Origin: JAOADN01 sp046155885
GTDB lineage: Bacteria; Pseudomonadota; Alphaproteobacteria; Rhodobacterales; Rhodobacteraceae
Direction: 5' to 3'
Length of the DNA stretch: 17,203 nt
NCBI GenBank assembly: GCA_046155885.1
Contig: JBJXFU010000151.1
Coordinates: 1-17,203, forward strand
The notes beneath the pieces are model-generated. The model searched no databases, was not told where the DNA came from, and saw nothing but the letters and a program-made list of their open reading frames with translations. The translations under genes were made by a program, and so were the position numbers. This document shows positions 1-7,337 of the stretch, in pieces; position 1 is the stretch's first letter; the number at the start of each line of letters is the position of its first letter.

Positions 1-46
1 TCGCCAGCGCGGCCACCGCGATCGCCGATCCGATCTTCAGCCTCAT
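1..46 (-). CDS. N-terminal fragment of a possible secreted protein (cut by window edge)
   Basis: On the minus strand an ATG at 46 opens a frame reading MRLKIGSAIAVAALA up to the window edge. A basic start followed by a small-residue hydrophobic run is what a signal peptide looks like. It lies 62 bp behind the stop of the LuxR-type regulator gene on the same strand, so the two may be co-transcribed. A G-run (GGGGGCGAAAGCGG) precedes the ATG and gives only a weak ribosome site. Fifteen codons are too few to name the product, and the call rests on the signal-like composition and position alone. Confidence 0.4.
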   Translation of the reverse strand, partial: MRLKIGSAIAVAALA

Positions 47-108
47 CCGCTTTCGCCCCCGGCCCGGAATAGATGGCGCGCGACAGTAGCGTGAGCCTCC
101 GCCTGGCG

Positions 109-735
109 CTAGTCCCCGGCCAGAAGCCGCGCCGTGTCAACGTCCGGCGACCGTTCCGCACCTCCCGTCCGAGCCTCGCCCTGCGTCGGGACGCTCAGAC
201 CCGCGCCCCCGCCGCTCAGCCGGCCGTTGAGCAGGTCCTCGATCAGCAGGCTCACCAGTTGCGCCCGCCCCGCCACGCCCGCCTTCCTGTAGACCGCGTT
301 CAGGTGGTTCTTGATCGTACCCTCCGCCGAACCGCGCATCCGCGCCACTTCGGCGATGGCAAAGCCCTTGATGGTGAAGGTCGCGACATCCGCCTCGGAC
401 GGGGTCAGGCCCCAGTTGTGGTAATACTCGCGGATCACCCGGTCCAGTTCGCCCGACGCGACCGAAATGGCGCGGTCGGCAAGCGCTTGGCGGCGCAGGA
501 GGTGGACGAAGAAGACCCCCTCCATGACGATCGCCGCGACCAGCGTCAGGTTGGCCAGAAGCTCCATCGAGACATGCAGCGCCGAATACCGCGACTCGGC
601 AATGTCACGGGTGATGTCGACAAGGAAGAACAGCGCGCAGAAGCCCTGCACAAGCATCAGGCAGAGCAACGCGAGGATCCGGATGTCACGCAAGTTTCCG
701 AGGTTCACCTTCACTCTCGCCCGACCCCGATCCAA
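109..735 (-). CDS. Membrane-anchored LuxR-type HTH transcriptional regulator
   Basis: About 208 residues. Two hydrophobic helices lie at roughly 18-40 and 56-80, followed by a short linker and a C-terminal LuxR/GerE-type helix-turn-helix at about 109-168. The HTH starts with the typical LTPSEADVA and continues through EVARMRGSAEGTIKNHLNAVYRKAG. There is no receiver or autoinducer-binding domain, so the sensor part, if any, is the membrane segment. The tail after residue 170 is Gly/Ser/Arg-rich and probably disordered. The start is uncertain: the longest frame opens with TTG at 735, while GTG codons at 714 and 708 would remove only the basic lead-in, and 708 has GAGAG about 7 nt ahead. Small two-helix LuxR proteins like this are, to my knowledge, common and mostly uncharacterised in Rhodobacteraceae. 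The target genes are unknown. Confidence 0.8.
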   Translation of the reverse strand: MDRGRARVKVNLGNLRDIRILALLCLMLVQGFCALFFLVDITRDIAESRYSALHVSMELLANLTLVAAIVMEGVFFVHLLRRQALADRAISVASGELDRVIREYYHNWGLTPSEADVATFTIKGFAIAEVARMRGSAEGTIKNHLNAVYRKAGVAGRAQLVSLLIEDLLNGRLSGGGAGLSVPTQGEARTGGAERSPDVDTARLLAGD

Positions 736-840
736 CCGCCTGCGCCGCCGCCAGTATCGGCCCGCACCACGGAAGGTTCAATGCCAACAGCCCGCGCCCC
801 GCTGCCGCTGGCGAAGTGCGGCCGACAGCGGCTGGGACAG

Positions 841-855
841 GTTCGGGGCGGGTTC
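841..855 (+). promoter_or_regulatory. Probable LexA (SOS) box upstream of ssb
   Basis: The sequence is GTTC, 7 nt, GTTC (841-844 and 852-855), an exact match to the direct-repeat SOS box GTTC-N7-GTTC described for Rhodobacter and other alphaproteobacteria. It arises from two exact tandem copies of GTTCGGGGCGG (841-862). It sits about 80 bp before the ssb start, in the gap shared with the divergent LuxR-type gene. ssb is a recognised SOS-regulated gene in several bacteria, which makes the position sensible. LexA binding itself is inferred. Confidence 0.6.
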
Positions 856-876
856 GGGGCGGTCTTTAGGATTGCC

Positions 877-910
877 TTAACCAAGCGATGCTCTAAGCAG
901 GATTGGTTAA
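877..910. repeat. Inverted repeat TTAACCAA-N18-TTGGTTAA in the ssb upstream region
   Basis: Perfect 8-bp arms lie at 877-884 and 903-910 with an 18-nt spacer, ending 25 bp before the ssb start codon. It lies in the only AT-rich part of this gap and probably overlaps the ssb promoter or leader. It could be an operator or a long-loop hairpin in the transcript. No clear -35/-10 pair can be assigned; a weak TTGCCT (872-877) with TAAGCA (894-899) is possible. Confidence 0.35.
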
Positions 911-923
911 TGGAATCGCACTC

Positions 924-930
924 AGGGAGG
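924..930 (+). promoter_or_regulatory. Ribosome binding site that fixes the ssb start
   Basis: AGGGAGG lies 5 nt before the GTG at 936. It supports GTG (MAGSVNKVIL...) over the upstream in-frame TTG at 903, which has no such site. Confidence 0.75.
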
Positions 931-935
931 CTGCC

Positions 936-1457
936 GTGGCGGGTTCGGTGAACAAGGTGATTCTCATCGGCAACCTCGGCCGCGACCCTGAGGTCCGATC
1001 GTTCCCCAACGGCGGCAAGGTCTGCAACCTGCGCATCGCCACTTCGGAGACCTGGCGCGACAAGCAGACGGGCGAGCGCAAGGAGAAGACCGAGTGGCAT
1101 TCGGTCGCGATCTATAATGAGAACTTGGTGAAGGTCGCCGAGCAATATCTGCGCAAGGGCTCGAAGGTCTATATCGAAGGCCAGCTCGAAACGCGGAAAT
1201 GGCAGGACCAGTCCGGCGCCGACCGCTACTCGACCGAAGTGGCGCTCCGGCAGTTCCGGGGCGAGTTGACACTGCTTGAAGGTCGCGACGGCGGCGGCGG
1301 CGCCTCGGGCGGCTACGACGATCCGGGCTATGCCAGCAGTGGCGGCGCAGGCGGTGGCGGTGGCGGCGGGTACGCCGACCGCGCCCCCGCTCCAGCGGGC
1401 GCAGGGGCCGGCGGCGGCGGGCGCGGCGCGGATTTCGACGACGAGATTCCGTTCTGA
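936..1457 (+). CDS. ssb: Single-stranded DNA-binding protein SSB
   Basis: 173 residues from a GTG start. The OB-fold domain spans about 1-113 and begins MAGSVNKVILIGNLGRDPEV. It keeps the conserved TEWHSVAIYN and GSKVYIEGQLETRKWQD segments, with Trp54 and Trp88 positioned to stack on ssDNA. A glycine-rich flexible linker (about 117-163, with several poly-Gly runs) leads to the acidic tip DFDDEIPF at the very end, the docking site for repair and replication partners in this family. It works as a tetramer coating ssDNA during replication, recombination and repair. The gene is convergent with aroB, and a candidate SOS box lies upstream, suggesting LexA control. Domain layout and length are typical. 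Confidence 0.97.
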   Translation: MAGSVNKVILIGNLGRDPEVRSFPNGGKVCNLRIATSETWRDKQTGERKEKTEWHSVAIYNENLVKVAEQYLRKGSKVYIEGQLETRKWQDQSGADRYSTEVALRQFRGELTLLEGRDGGGGASGGYDDPGYASSGGAGGGGGGGYADRAPAPAGAGAGGGGRGADFDDEIPF

Positions 1458-1462
1458 CGGTC

Positions 1463-1486
1463 GGCGCGCTGCCTCAGACGCGCGCC
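1463..1486. terminator. Possible hairpin terminator between convergent ssb and aroB
   Basis: GGCGCGC (1463-1469) and GCGCGCC (1480-1486) form a perfect 7-bp GC stem around a 10-nt loop. It lies right after the ssb stop and overlaps the last codons of aroB. There is no U-run on either side, so it is at best a weak or Rho-assisted terminator. Confidence 0.35.
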
Positions 1487-2598
1487 TTCAGTCCATCCTC
1501 AAGAACCTGCCGCACGACCCCGATTTCGACCCCCTCGGCAACGAAAGCCGCGCCGATCCCCCGCGCCAGGACAAAGCGCAGGCGCCCGTCGCGCACCTTT
1601 TTGTCCTGCCCCATCAGCGCGATCAGGCCGTCCGCGTCCGGCAGGTCGCCCGGTATGGCGGCAAGCCCGGCACGCATCCCCATCGCGCACAGGTGCGCGC
1701 GCACGCGCTGAGGTGTGTCCGCATCGCAAAGACCGAGCCGGTGGCTGACCTCGAAGGCCAGCGCACAACCGATCGCCACGCCCTCGCCGTGCAGAAGCCG
1801 GGTGGAATAGCCGGTGGCCGCTTCCAGTGCGTGACCGAAGGTATGGCCCAGATTGAGAAGCGCTCTGTCGCCCTCCTCTGTCTCGTCGCGCTCGACGATC
1901 CGCGCCTTCATCTCCACGGACCGGAAGACGGCGCGCTGGCGCAGGCCGGCATCGCCGTCGCGGAGCGCCGGTCCGTTTTCTTCAAGCCACCCGAAGAAAC
2001 CCGCGTCGCCAAGCAGCCCGTACTTCACGACCTCGCCATAGCCCGCAAGGAAATCACGGCGCGGCAGCGTGTCGAGAAGGTCGGTATCGGCAAGCACAAG
2101 GGCAGGCTGGTGGAAGGCGCCGATCAGGTTCTTGCCCTGCGCCGAATTGATCCCGGTCTTGCCGCCGACCGAACTGTCGACCTGCGCCAGAAGCGTCGTC
2201 GGAATCTGCACAAGCCGCACGCCGCGTCTGAGGATCGCCGCAGCGAAGCCGGCGAGATCGCCGATCACACCGCCGCCGAAGGCGATCACGATATCCCGCC
2301 GCTCGACCTTTTCTGCCACCAGCCACTCGACGGCACGCTCAAGCCCCGGCCAGCCCTTCGAGGCCTCGCCCGGTGGCAGCGAAAGCGCCGCCACAGCGAT
2401 CCCATCCAGCCCCTGGCGAAGCGAATCGAGCCACAGCGCGCCCACCGTGTTGTCGGTAATCACTGCAACGCGCGGCCGGGACAGCAGGGGCGCGATCACC
2501 GCGCCGGCTTGTGCGACCAGACTGGCGCCGATCCGCACGTCGTAGCTGCGCTCACCCAGCGCCACGCGCACCAAGGCGTTGCTGTCCTGACCGGTCAT
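1474..2598 (-). CDS. aroB: 3-dehydroquinate synthase
   Basis: 374 residues, the usual length for AroB. It converts DAHP to 3-dehydroquinate, the second step of the shikimate pathway, in the cytoplasm, using NAD+ and a divalent metal. The NAD-binding signature FGGGVIGDLAGFAAA is at about 107-121 and PTTLLAQVDSSVGGKTGIN at about 133-151. Likely metal ligands are Glu189 (GYGEVVKYG), His252 (LGHTFGHALE) and His270 (LLHGEGVAIG), with spacing matching known AroB proteins. The ATG overlaps the aroK stop as ATGA, so translation is coupled to the enzyme acting later in the same pathway. No truncation or unusual residue was seen. Confidence 0.97.
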   Translation of the reverse strand: MTGQDSNALVRVALGERSYDVRIGASLVAQAGAVIAPLLSRPRVAVITDNTVGALWLDSLRQGLDGIAVAALSLPPGEASKGWPGLERAVEWLVAEKVERRDIVIAFGGGVIGDLAGFAAAILRRGVRLVQIPTTLLAQVDSSVGGKTGINSAQGKNLIGAFHQPALVLADTDLLDTLPRRDFLAGYGEVVKYGLLGDAGFFGWLEENGPALRDGDAGLRQRAVFRSVEMKARIVERDETEEGDRALLNLGHTFGHALEAATGYSTRLLHGEGVAIGCALAFEVSHRLGLCDADTPQRVRAHLCAMGMRAGLAAIPGDLPDADGLIALMGQDKKVRDGRLRFVLARGIGAAFVAEGVEIGVVRQVLEDGLKARV

Positions 2599-3140
2599 GA
2601 CCGCTCCAGCACGTCCGGCCGCGTCAGCAGCGCGTCGATCACTTTGCCCGCCATCTCTTCCACCGTGTAATCGGCCCGCGCCTCGACCGCGAGTTCGGCC
2701 TGCTCATAGACCGGTATGCGCGCTTCGAGAAGGCGCCTGAGCGTCTCGCGGGGGTTGTCGGTGCGAAGCAGCGGGCGAGTGGTCTTGTGCCGGACCCGCG
2801 CCCAAAGAAGATCGAGATCCGCCTTCAGCCAGACTGCCACACCCTTTGCAGCGATCTCGGCGCGGTTCGCGGGCGCAAGGTACGCCCCGCCGCCGGTCGA
2901 CACCACCGCCGGCGGGCCGGACAGCAGCCGCGACAGGACCTGGGCTTCCTTGGCGCGGAAAAAGGCTTCACCGTCGCGCTCGAAAATCTCGGATACGGCC
3001 ATGTTCGCGGCCTTCTCGATCGCCTCGTCGCTGTCCAGGAACGCCACCCCGAGAGTCCGCGCTAGCGCCGTCCCAACGGCGGTTTTTCCCGATCCCATCA
3101 TTCCGACCAGCACGACGCTTCTTCTCAGACGGGTCCGCAC
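2595..3140 (-). CDS. aroK: Shikimate kinase
   Basis: 181 residues from a GTG at 3140. It phosphorylates shikimate to shikimate-3-phosphate using ATP. Visible motifs are the Walker A loop GMMGSGKT (13-20), the shikimate-binding DSDEAIE (Asp36/Asp38), STGGGAYL (Gly83-85), and the lid and adenine region with Arg122 (TTRPLL) and Arg141 (ARIPVYEQA). The frame stays open upstream for 74 more codons, but that part has the wrong composition, whereas the GTG has a strong AGGGGGGGA ribosome site a few bases ahead and gives the standard family length. It leads the aroK-aroB operon and is divergent from the plus-strand xerD group, with a 160-bp shared upstream region. Confidence 0.95.
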   Translation of the reverse strand: MRTRLRRSVVLVGMMGSGKTAVGTALARTLGVAFLDSDEAIEKAANMAVSEIFERDGEAFFRAKEAQVLSRLLSGPPAVVSTGGGAYLAPANRAEIAAKGVAVWLKADLDLLWARVRHKTTRPLLRTDNPRETLRRLLEARIPVYEQAELAVEARADYTVEEMAGKVIDALLTRPDVLERS

Positions 3141-3209
3141 GATCCCCCCCTGCCGCGCGACGGCCCGCAAATGAACGGCGACGGCGGCGAGTTTTCTGCC
3201 CTGAATGAC

Positions 3210-3238
3210 GTGTAGTCCGACGGAAAGCCATATATAAT
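3210..3238 (+). promoter_or_regulatory. Candidate promoter for the 45-aa/510-aa/xerD operon
   Basis: A perfect TATAAT lies at 3233-3238, inside an unusually AT-rich stretch (CATATATAATTG), 62 bp before the first plus-strand ATG. The -35 region at 17-nt spacing (GTGTAG, 3210-3215) is poor, so a helper factor may be needed. The same AT-rich block could serve as the -10 region of the divergent aroK gene on the other strand. Confidence 0.4.
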
Positions 3239-3300
3239 TGCGCCGAACCCGCCCGATCCGAGCGCGGGAGAGGCAAGAGAACTTGGAGGGCAGCGGAAGC

Positions 3301-3438
3301 ATGGGGCGGATAATCTTGGCGCTGATCCTGCTGACTATCGCTGCCCTTTTCGCGCTGATCATCTATGCCTATGTCGGCGACCTTGCGCCCGAACCGGCCG
3401 AGACGCGCGTACCGGTGACCCTGGATGTCAGCCCGTAG
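3301..3438 (+). CDS. Small single-pass membrane protein (45 aa), function unknown
   Basis: MGRIILALILLTIAALFALI begins a single strong transmembrane helix (about 3-25). It is followed by a short Glu/Pro-rich tail ending in VTLDVSP that should lie outside the inner membrane. GGAGGG sits 10 nt ahead of the ATG. The last 14 bp overlap the start of the next gene in another frame, so the two are probably translated together. I do not recognise a named family. The tight coupling to a secreted protein suggests a membrane partner or anchor, which is inference. Confidence 0.75.
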   Translation: MGRIILALILLTIAALFALIIYAYVGDLAPEPAETRVPVTLDVSP

Positions 3439-4957
3439 GCGCGCGCTGGCGCTGGCGCTTCTCGCCCTGATGCCGTCAGCGGCCCTGGGCGAGGCGCCGC
3501 TTTCCGCGATCGACTGGCTGTCCCGGTCGGTCGCCGAACCGGTCAGGCCGGCTTCGCTTCCGGTTCCCGCCATCGGGGCACCCGCCGGGGCGGGCATCGA
3601 CGTGACCGCACTCAGCCGACCGACGCTGGACGGCATCGGCCTGCTTTCTGCGGCGCGCAGCGGGCTGCCCCGCGACCTCTGGGGGCCGACAACCGCCGCC
3701 GAGGCGGTCCGCCTGATCCGGGCAGAACGGATCGACACTCTGCCCGCCATTCAATCTCTCTTGTATCTTCTGCTTCTTGCCGAAACCGAACCGCCCGCCG
3801 GTGCCGACCCGGCGAACGCCGTATTCCTTGCACGCGTTGACAAGTTGCTCGATCTCGGCGCCGTCGACCCGGCCCTGGCGCTTCTGGAGCTTCCTGAACG
3901 GCTGGCCCCCGAGACCTTCCGGCGCCGGTTCGACGCGGCACTCCTGCTCGGCGCCGAAGACAAGGCCTGCGCCGCAATGCGCGACAACCCGCAGATCGCG
4001 CCGAGCTTCCCGGCACGCATCTTCTGTCTGGCGCGCGGCGGCGACTGGGACGCGGCGGCGCTTTCATTGCAAACGGGCCGGGCGCTGGGCTTCATCGGCG
4101 ACGCTGACGCGGCCCTTCTGGAACGCTTCCTCGACCCGGACATCGCGGAAAGCGAGCCCGAACTGGCCTTGCCGGAACGCCCCTCACCGCTGACCTTCCG
4201 GATGCTCGAGGCCACAGGACAACCGATGACGACGGCGACGCTGCCCCTGGCCTTCGCGCAATCCGACCTTCGGTCGAACTCGGGCTGGAAGACGCGGATC
4301 GAGGCGGCCGAGCGGCTGGCCCGTACCGGAGCGATCGAGCCGAACCTGCTGCTGGGGCTTTACACCGAACAGGAACCGGCCGCCTCGGGCGGGACCTGGG
4401 ACCGGGTAGCCGCGATCCGCTCGCTCGATGCGGCGGTGACCGCGAACGATGTGCGCGCGGTGGCGGCGGCGTTGCCGATCGCCTGGGAAGCCATGGCCGG
4501 GATGGAGCTCGAAGTTCCGCTGGCGGAGATCTACGGCGAGAAGCTCGCGGCGGTTCCGCTTTCTCCCGAGGCATCAGCGCTTGCCTTCCGGATCGGGCTC
4601 CTCTCGGCGTCCTTCGGGCGCGTTGCCGCCGGCAGGATCCCGGCCGATCCCGGCGAGGCCTTCTTGATCGGGCTCGCGCAGGGCCGTGCCTCCGACCTGC
4701 CGCCGCCCGGGGAACTCGCCGTCGCGGTCAACCTCGCTTTCTCCGACAAAGGTTCCGACGACCCCGACCTTGCGCGCCTGCTTGCCGAGGGCCGGACGGG
4801 CGAGGCGATCCTTCGCGCGATCGACAATGTGACGGACGGCGCGAAGGGCGATCTGAGGGATGTGACCGCCGGACTGCGCCTGTTGCGGACGGCCGGCCTC
4901 AACACCTTCGCGCGCCGCGCCGCTCTCGAACTCCTGCTGCTGGAGCGGCGAGGATGA
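3425..4957 (+). CDS. Secreted alpha-helical protein of unknown function (510 aa)
   Basis: A clear Sec-type signal peptide, MSARRRALALALLALMPSAALG followed by EAPLS, predicts export to the periplasm with cleavage near residue 22. The rest is rich in Ala, Leu, Glu and Arg and looks like a string of paired helices (for example LLLGLYTEQE, LARLLAEGRTGEAILRAID), compatible with a TPR- or solenoid-like scaffold, though no family signature is certain. Only two Cys are evident, in the segment near 178-200. The ATG lies inside the end of the 45-aa gene, and its stop overlaps the xerD start as ATGA. No enzyme motif was found. The gene has the same base composition as its neighbours and shows no sign of recent transfer. 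Confidence 0.85.
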   Translation: MSARRRALALALLALMPSAALGEAPLSAIDWLSRSVAEPVRPASLPVPAIGAPAGAGIDVTALSRPTLDGIGLLSAARSGLPRDLWGPTTAAEAVRLIRAERIDTLPAIQSLLYLLLLAETEPPAGADPANAVFLARVDKLLDLGAVDPALALLELPERLAPETFRRRFDAALLLGAEDKACAAMRDNPQIAPSFPARIFCLARGGDWDAAALSLQTGRALGFIGDADAALLERFLDPDIAESEPELALPERPSPLTFRMLEATGQPMTTATLPLAFAQSDLRSNSGWKTRIEAAERLARTGAIEPNLLLGLYTEQEPAASGGTWDRVAAIRSLDAAVTANDVRAVAAALPIAWEAMAGMELEVPLAEIYGEKLAAVPLSPEASALAFRIGLLSASFGRVAAGRIPADPGEAFLIGLAQGRASDLPPPGELAVAVNLAFSDKGSDDPDLARLLAEGRTGEAILRAIDNVTDGAKGDLRDVTAGLRLLRTAGLNTFARRAALELLLLERRG

Positions 4958-5907
4958 CCACGCTTCCCGCAGCCCTGACGCTTATCTCGGACTTCCTGGC
5001 CGCCGCGGCTGCGGAACGCTCGGCCGCCCGCAATACCCTTCTCGCCTACGGCCGTGACCTCGGGGATTTCCTGACCTGGCTGGCAGGGCGCGCGGGCCCT
5101 TCGGCCGCCGACTGCAGGCAGTCCGATATCGAAGCCTACCTCGTCGATTGCGAGAAATCCGGGCTCTCTGCGGCGACCCGCGCGCGGCGACTGTCTTCGA
5201 TCCGCCAGTTCTTCCGGTTTCTTCACGACGAAGGCCGCCGCACCGACGACCCCTCGATCCGCATCGCGGGACCCGGGCGGGCCCGGCGGCTGCCAGGAAC
5301 GCTGTCGGAAGACGAGGTGCGGCGGCTGATCGACGCGGCCGGGGCCACGGGCAAGACTGACGATGACCGGGCGCACGACCGCTGCCTGGTTGAACTTCTC
5401 TATGCCACCGGGATGCGGGTCAGCGAACTCGTATCGCTCCCGGTCTCGGCGGCACGCGGCGATCCCAGGATGGTATTGGTGCGCGGCAAAGGCGGAAGAG
5501 AGCGGCTGGTCCCGATTTCGTCAGCGGCGCGAGAGGCATTGTCGGCATGGCTCGCGCTTCGTGACGCGGCCGCAGAGCGGGCATTCGCGGAACGAAAGGT
5601 CGCGCCGTCACGGTTCCTTTTTCCGGCAAGTGGGAAAGACGGTCACCTGACCCGGCAAGCCTTTCACGGCCTTCTCAAATCCATCGCGGCGGCGGCGCGG
5701 GTACCGCTTTCCCGGGTCACGCCACACCGGCTCCGCCACGCCTTCGCGACGCATCTGCTGGCCGGGGGCGCCGATCTGCGCGCCATCCAGATCATGCTCG
5801 GCCATGCCGACCTGGCCACCACCGAGATCTATACCCATGTCCTTGAAGACCACCTGAAGTCCCTCGTCCTTGACAGGCATCCGCTGTCCCGGGCAGGACC
5901 GACGTGA
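4954..5907 (+). CDS. xerD: Tyrosine site-specific recombinase XerD
   Basis: 317 residues. The N-terminal SAM-like core-binding domain is at about 5-95 (NTLLAYGRDLGDFLTWL) and the catalytic domain at about 115-305. All six catalytic positions are present: Arg155 (ATGMRVSEL), Lys179 (VRGKGGRERLVPI), His258 and Arg261 (TPHRLRHAFATHLL), His284 (LGHADLATT) and the nucleophile Tyr293 (EIYTHV). With its partner XerC it resolves chromosome dimers at dif, activated by FtsK. XerD rather than XerC is favoured by its place beside aroK-aroB, a neighbourhood I recall for alphaproteobacterial xerD; sequence alone does not decide it. The start overlaps the previous stop (ATGA), with GGAG about 10 nt ahead. 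No att site, excisionase or phage gene is nearby, which argues against a mobile-element integrase. Confidence 0.93.
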   Translation: MTTLPAALTLISDFLAAAAAERSAARNTLLAYGRDLGDFLTWLAGRAGPSAADCRQSDIEAYLVDCEKSGLSAATRARRLSSIRQFFRFLHDEGRRTDDPSIRIAGPGRARRLPGTLSEDEVRRLIDAAGATGKTDDDRAHDRCLVELLYATGMRVSELVSLPVSAARGDPRMVLVRGKGGRERLVPISSAAREALSAWLALRDAAAERAFAERKVAPSRFLFPASGKDGHLTRQAFHGLLKSIAAAARVPLSRVTPHRLRHAFATHLLAGGADLRAIQIMLGHADLATTEIYTHVLEDHLKSLVLDRHPLSRAGPT

Positions 5908-5956
5908 ACCGGGTATACGGCACCCACTTCCCGATCCCATCCGCACAAGACCGACG

Positions 5957-7264
5957 GTGATCCGCTTGACCGAAGCTCTCGACACCTCTTTCTGGCTGAC
6001 CGCGGCCGCCATCCTGCTGCTGATCGGGATATCGGCCTTCTTCTCCGGCTCGGAGACTGCGGTCACCGCCGCATCACGCGCGAAACTCCGTGCCCAAGCC
6101 GACCGGGGCAACCGTGGTGCGGGCCGTGCGCTCAAGCTTTCGGAAGACGGCGAGCGGGTGATCGGCGCCATGCTGCTTGGCAACAATGTCGTCAATATCC
6201 TGTCCGCCGCGCTCGCTACCGCCCTTCTGACCCGCACCTTCGGCGATTCAGGCGTCGCGATCGCGACGGCGGTGATCACCGTGCTCGTCCTCATCTTCGC
6301 GGAAGTCCTGCCGAAGACCTACGCGATCACTTATCCCGAAACGGTCGCGGCGCGGGTTTCGCTGCCGGCGGGATGGTTCCTCTGGTTCCTTTCCCCAGTC
6401 GTCACCACGGTCAGGGCGATCGTGAAGTTCATCCTCCTCGCTTTCGGCGTCCGCCCCGACCCCGACCAGCACGTCTATTCCGTCCGTGACGAGATCGCGG
6501 GCGCGTTGGCCATCGGCCATTCCGAGGGCGCGGTGGAGAAGGAAGATCGCGACCGCCTTCTCGGCGCGCTCGATCTGTCCGACCGGACGGTGGACGAGAT
6601 CATGCGCCACCGCAGCCAGATCGAGATGATCGACGCCGATGGCGACCCCAACGACATCATGCAGGCGGTCCTGTCCTCGTCCCACACGCGCCTGCCGCTC
6701 TATCGGGCGTCCCGCGAGAACATCGTCGGCGTGATGCATGCCAAGGATCTGTTGCGCGCGGTGGACAAGTTCCTGCGCACCGGAGACGGAAAGCTCGATT
6801 CGGTCAGCGACCTCGACATCATGGCGGTGGCGACGAAGCCCTACTTCATTCCCGACACCACGACGCTGGACGAACAGATGCGCGAATTCCTGAAGCGGCG
6901 AGGCCATTTCGCGCTAGTGGTGGACGAGTATGGCGACCTCAAGGGGCTGATCACGCTCGAAGATATCCTTGAGGAGATCGTCGGCGAAATCACCGACGAG
7001 TTCGACGTCGACGCGGAGCATCCCCTGAAGGCGCTCGATGGCGGCGACTATGTGGTGGACGGCGCGATGACGATCCGCGACCTGAACCGCGCGACCGACT
7101 GGGCGCTGCCCGACGAAGAGGCGAACACCGTCGCAGGCCTGGTTATCCACGAAGCACAGTCGATCCCGGTGGAGGGCCAGGTCTTCAGCTTCCACGGCTT
7201 CCGCTTCGAGGTGGTGCAGCGGAAGGAAAACCGGCTGACGCGGTTGAAGATCAGGCCGTTGTAG
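5957..7264 (+). CDS. CNNM/CorC-family membrane protein with CBS domains (HlyC/CorC, TlyC-like)
   Basis: About 435 residues from a GTG start. The DUF21/CNNM transmembrane domain spans about 10-175: helix at 12-30 ending AFFSGSETA, then GNNVVNILSAALATALL, then AEVLPKTYAITYPE. A CBS-domain pair follows at about 200-325 (TRLPLYRASRENIVGVMHAKDLL; FALVVDEYGDLKGLITLEDILEEIVGEI), then a C-terminal CorC_HlyC domain to the end. The family is linked to Mg2+/Co2+ export; 'hemolysin' names for it are historical. The frame opens earlier (5870) inside xerD, but the GTG at 5957 gives the normal N-terminus; TTG at 5966 is an alternative. It lies 49 bp after xerD and may share its transcript. Confidence 0.92.
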   Translation: MIRLTEALDTSFWLTAAAILLLIGISAFFSGSETAVTAASRAKLRAQADRGNRGAGRALKLSEDGERVIGAMLLGNNVVNILSAALATALLTRTFGDSGVAIATAVITVLVLIFAEVLPKTYAITYPETVAARVSLPAGWFLWFLSPVVTTVRAIVKFILLAFGVRPDPDQHVYSVRDEIAGALAIGHSEGAVEKEDRDRLLGALDLSDRTVDEIMRHRSQIEMIDADGDPNDIMQAVLSSSHTRLPLYRASRENIVGVMHAKDLLRAVDKFLRTGDGKLDSVSDLDIMAVATKPYFIPDTTTLDEQMREFLKRRGHFALVVDEYGDLKGLITLEDILEEIVGEITDEFDVDAEHPLKALDGGDYVVDGAMTIRDLNRATDWALPDEEANTVAGLVIHEAQSIPVEGQVFSFHGFRFEVVQRKENRLTRLKIRPL

Positions 7265-7305
7265 GCGCGGATGGCAGCTCGGCCCCGTCGCTTCTCACAA
7301 TACGG

Positions 7306-7320
7306 AGTTCTTCAAGAACT
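7306..7320. repeat. Perfect 15-bp palindrome between convergent genes
   Basis: AGTTCTT-C-AAGAACT lies in the 73-bp gap between the convergent CNNM and HerA-like genes. As RNA it forms a 6-bp stem with a UCA loop on either strand, but no U-run follows, so it is at most a weak bidirectional terminator. Confidence 0.4.
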
Positions 7321-7337
7321 GCGGACGAGCGCGCAGG

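Noticed and set aside
1288..1430. Poly-glycine tract in ssb as a possible frameshift or repeat-expansion artefact
   Set aside because: Glycine-rich linkers are normal in SSB and the frame continues to the canonical acidic tip.
1276..2670. A 464-codon plus-strand frame opposite aroB
   Set aside because: aroB has every metal and NAD motif; the plus frame has no domain and is open only because of high GC.
3141..3362. N-terminal extension of aroK by 74 codons
   Set aside because: It would run through the divergent promoter region and into the 45-aa gene; the GTG at 3140 has a strong ribosome site and gives standard length.
4954..5907. Integrase of a mobile element
   Set aside because: The protein has the XerC/D length and motifs, sits in a core-gene neighbourhood and has no att repeats, tRNA or phage genes nearby.
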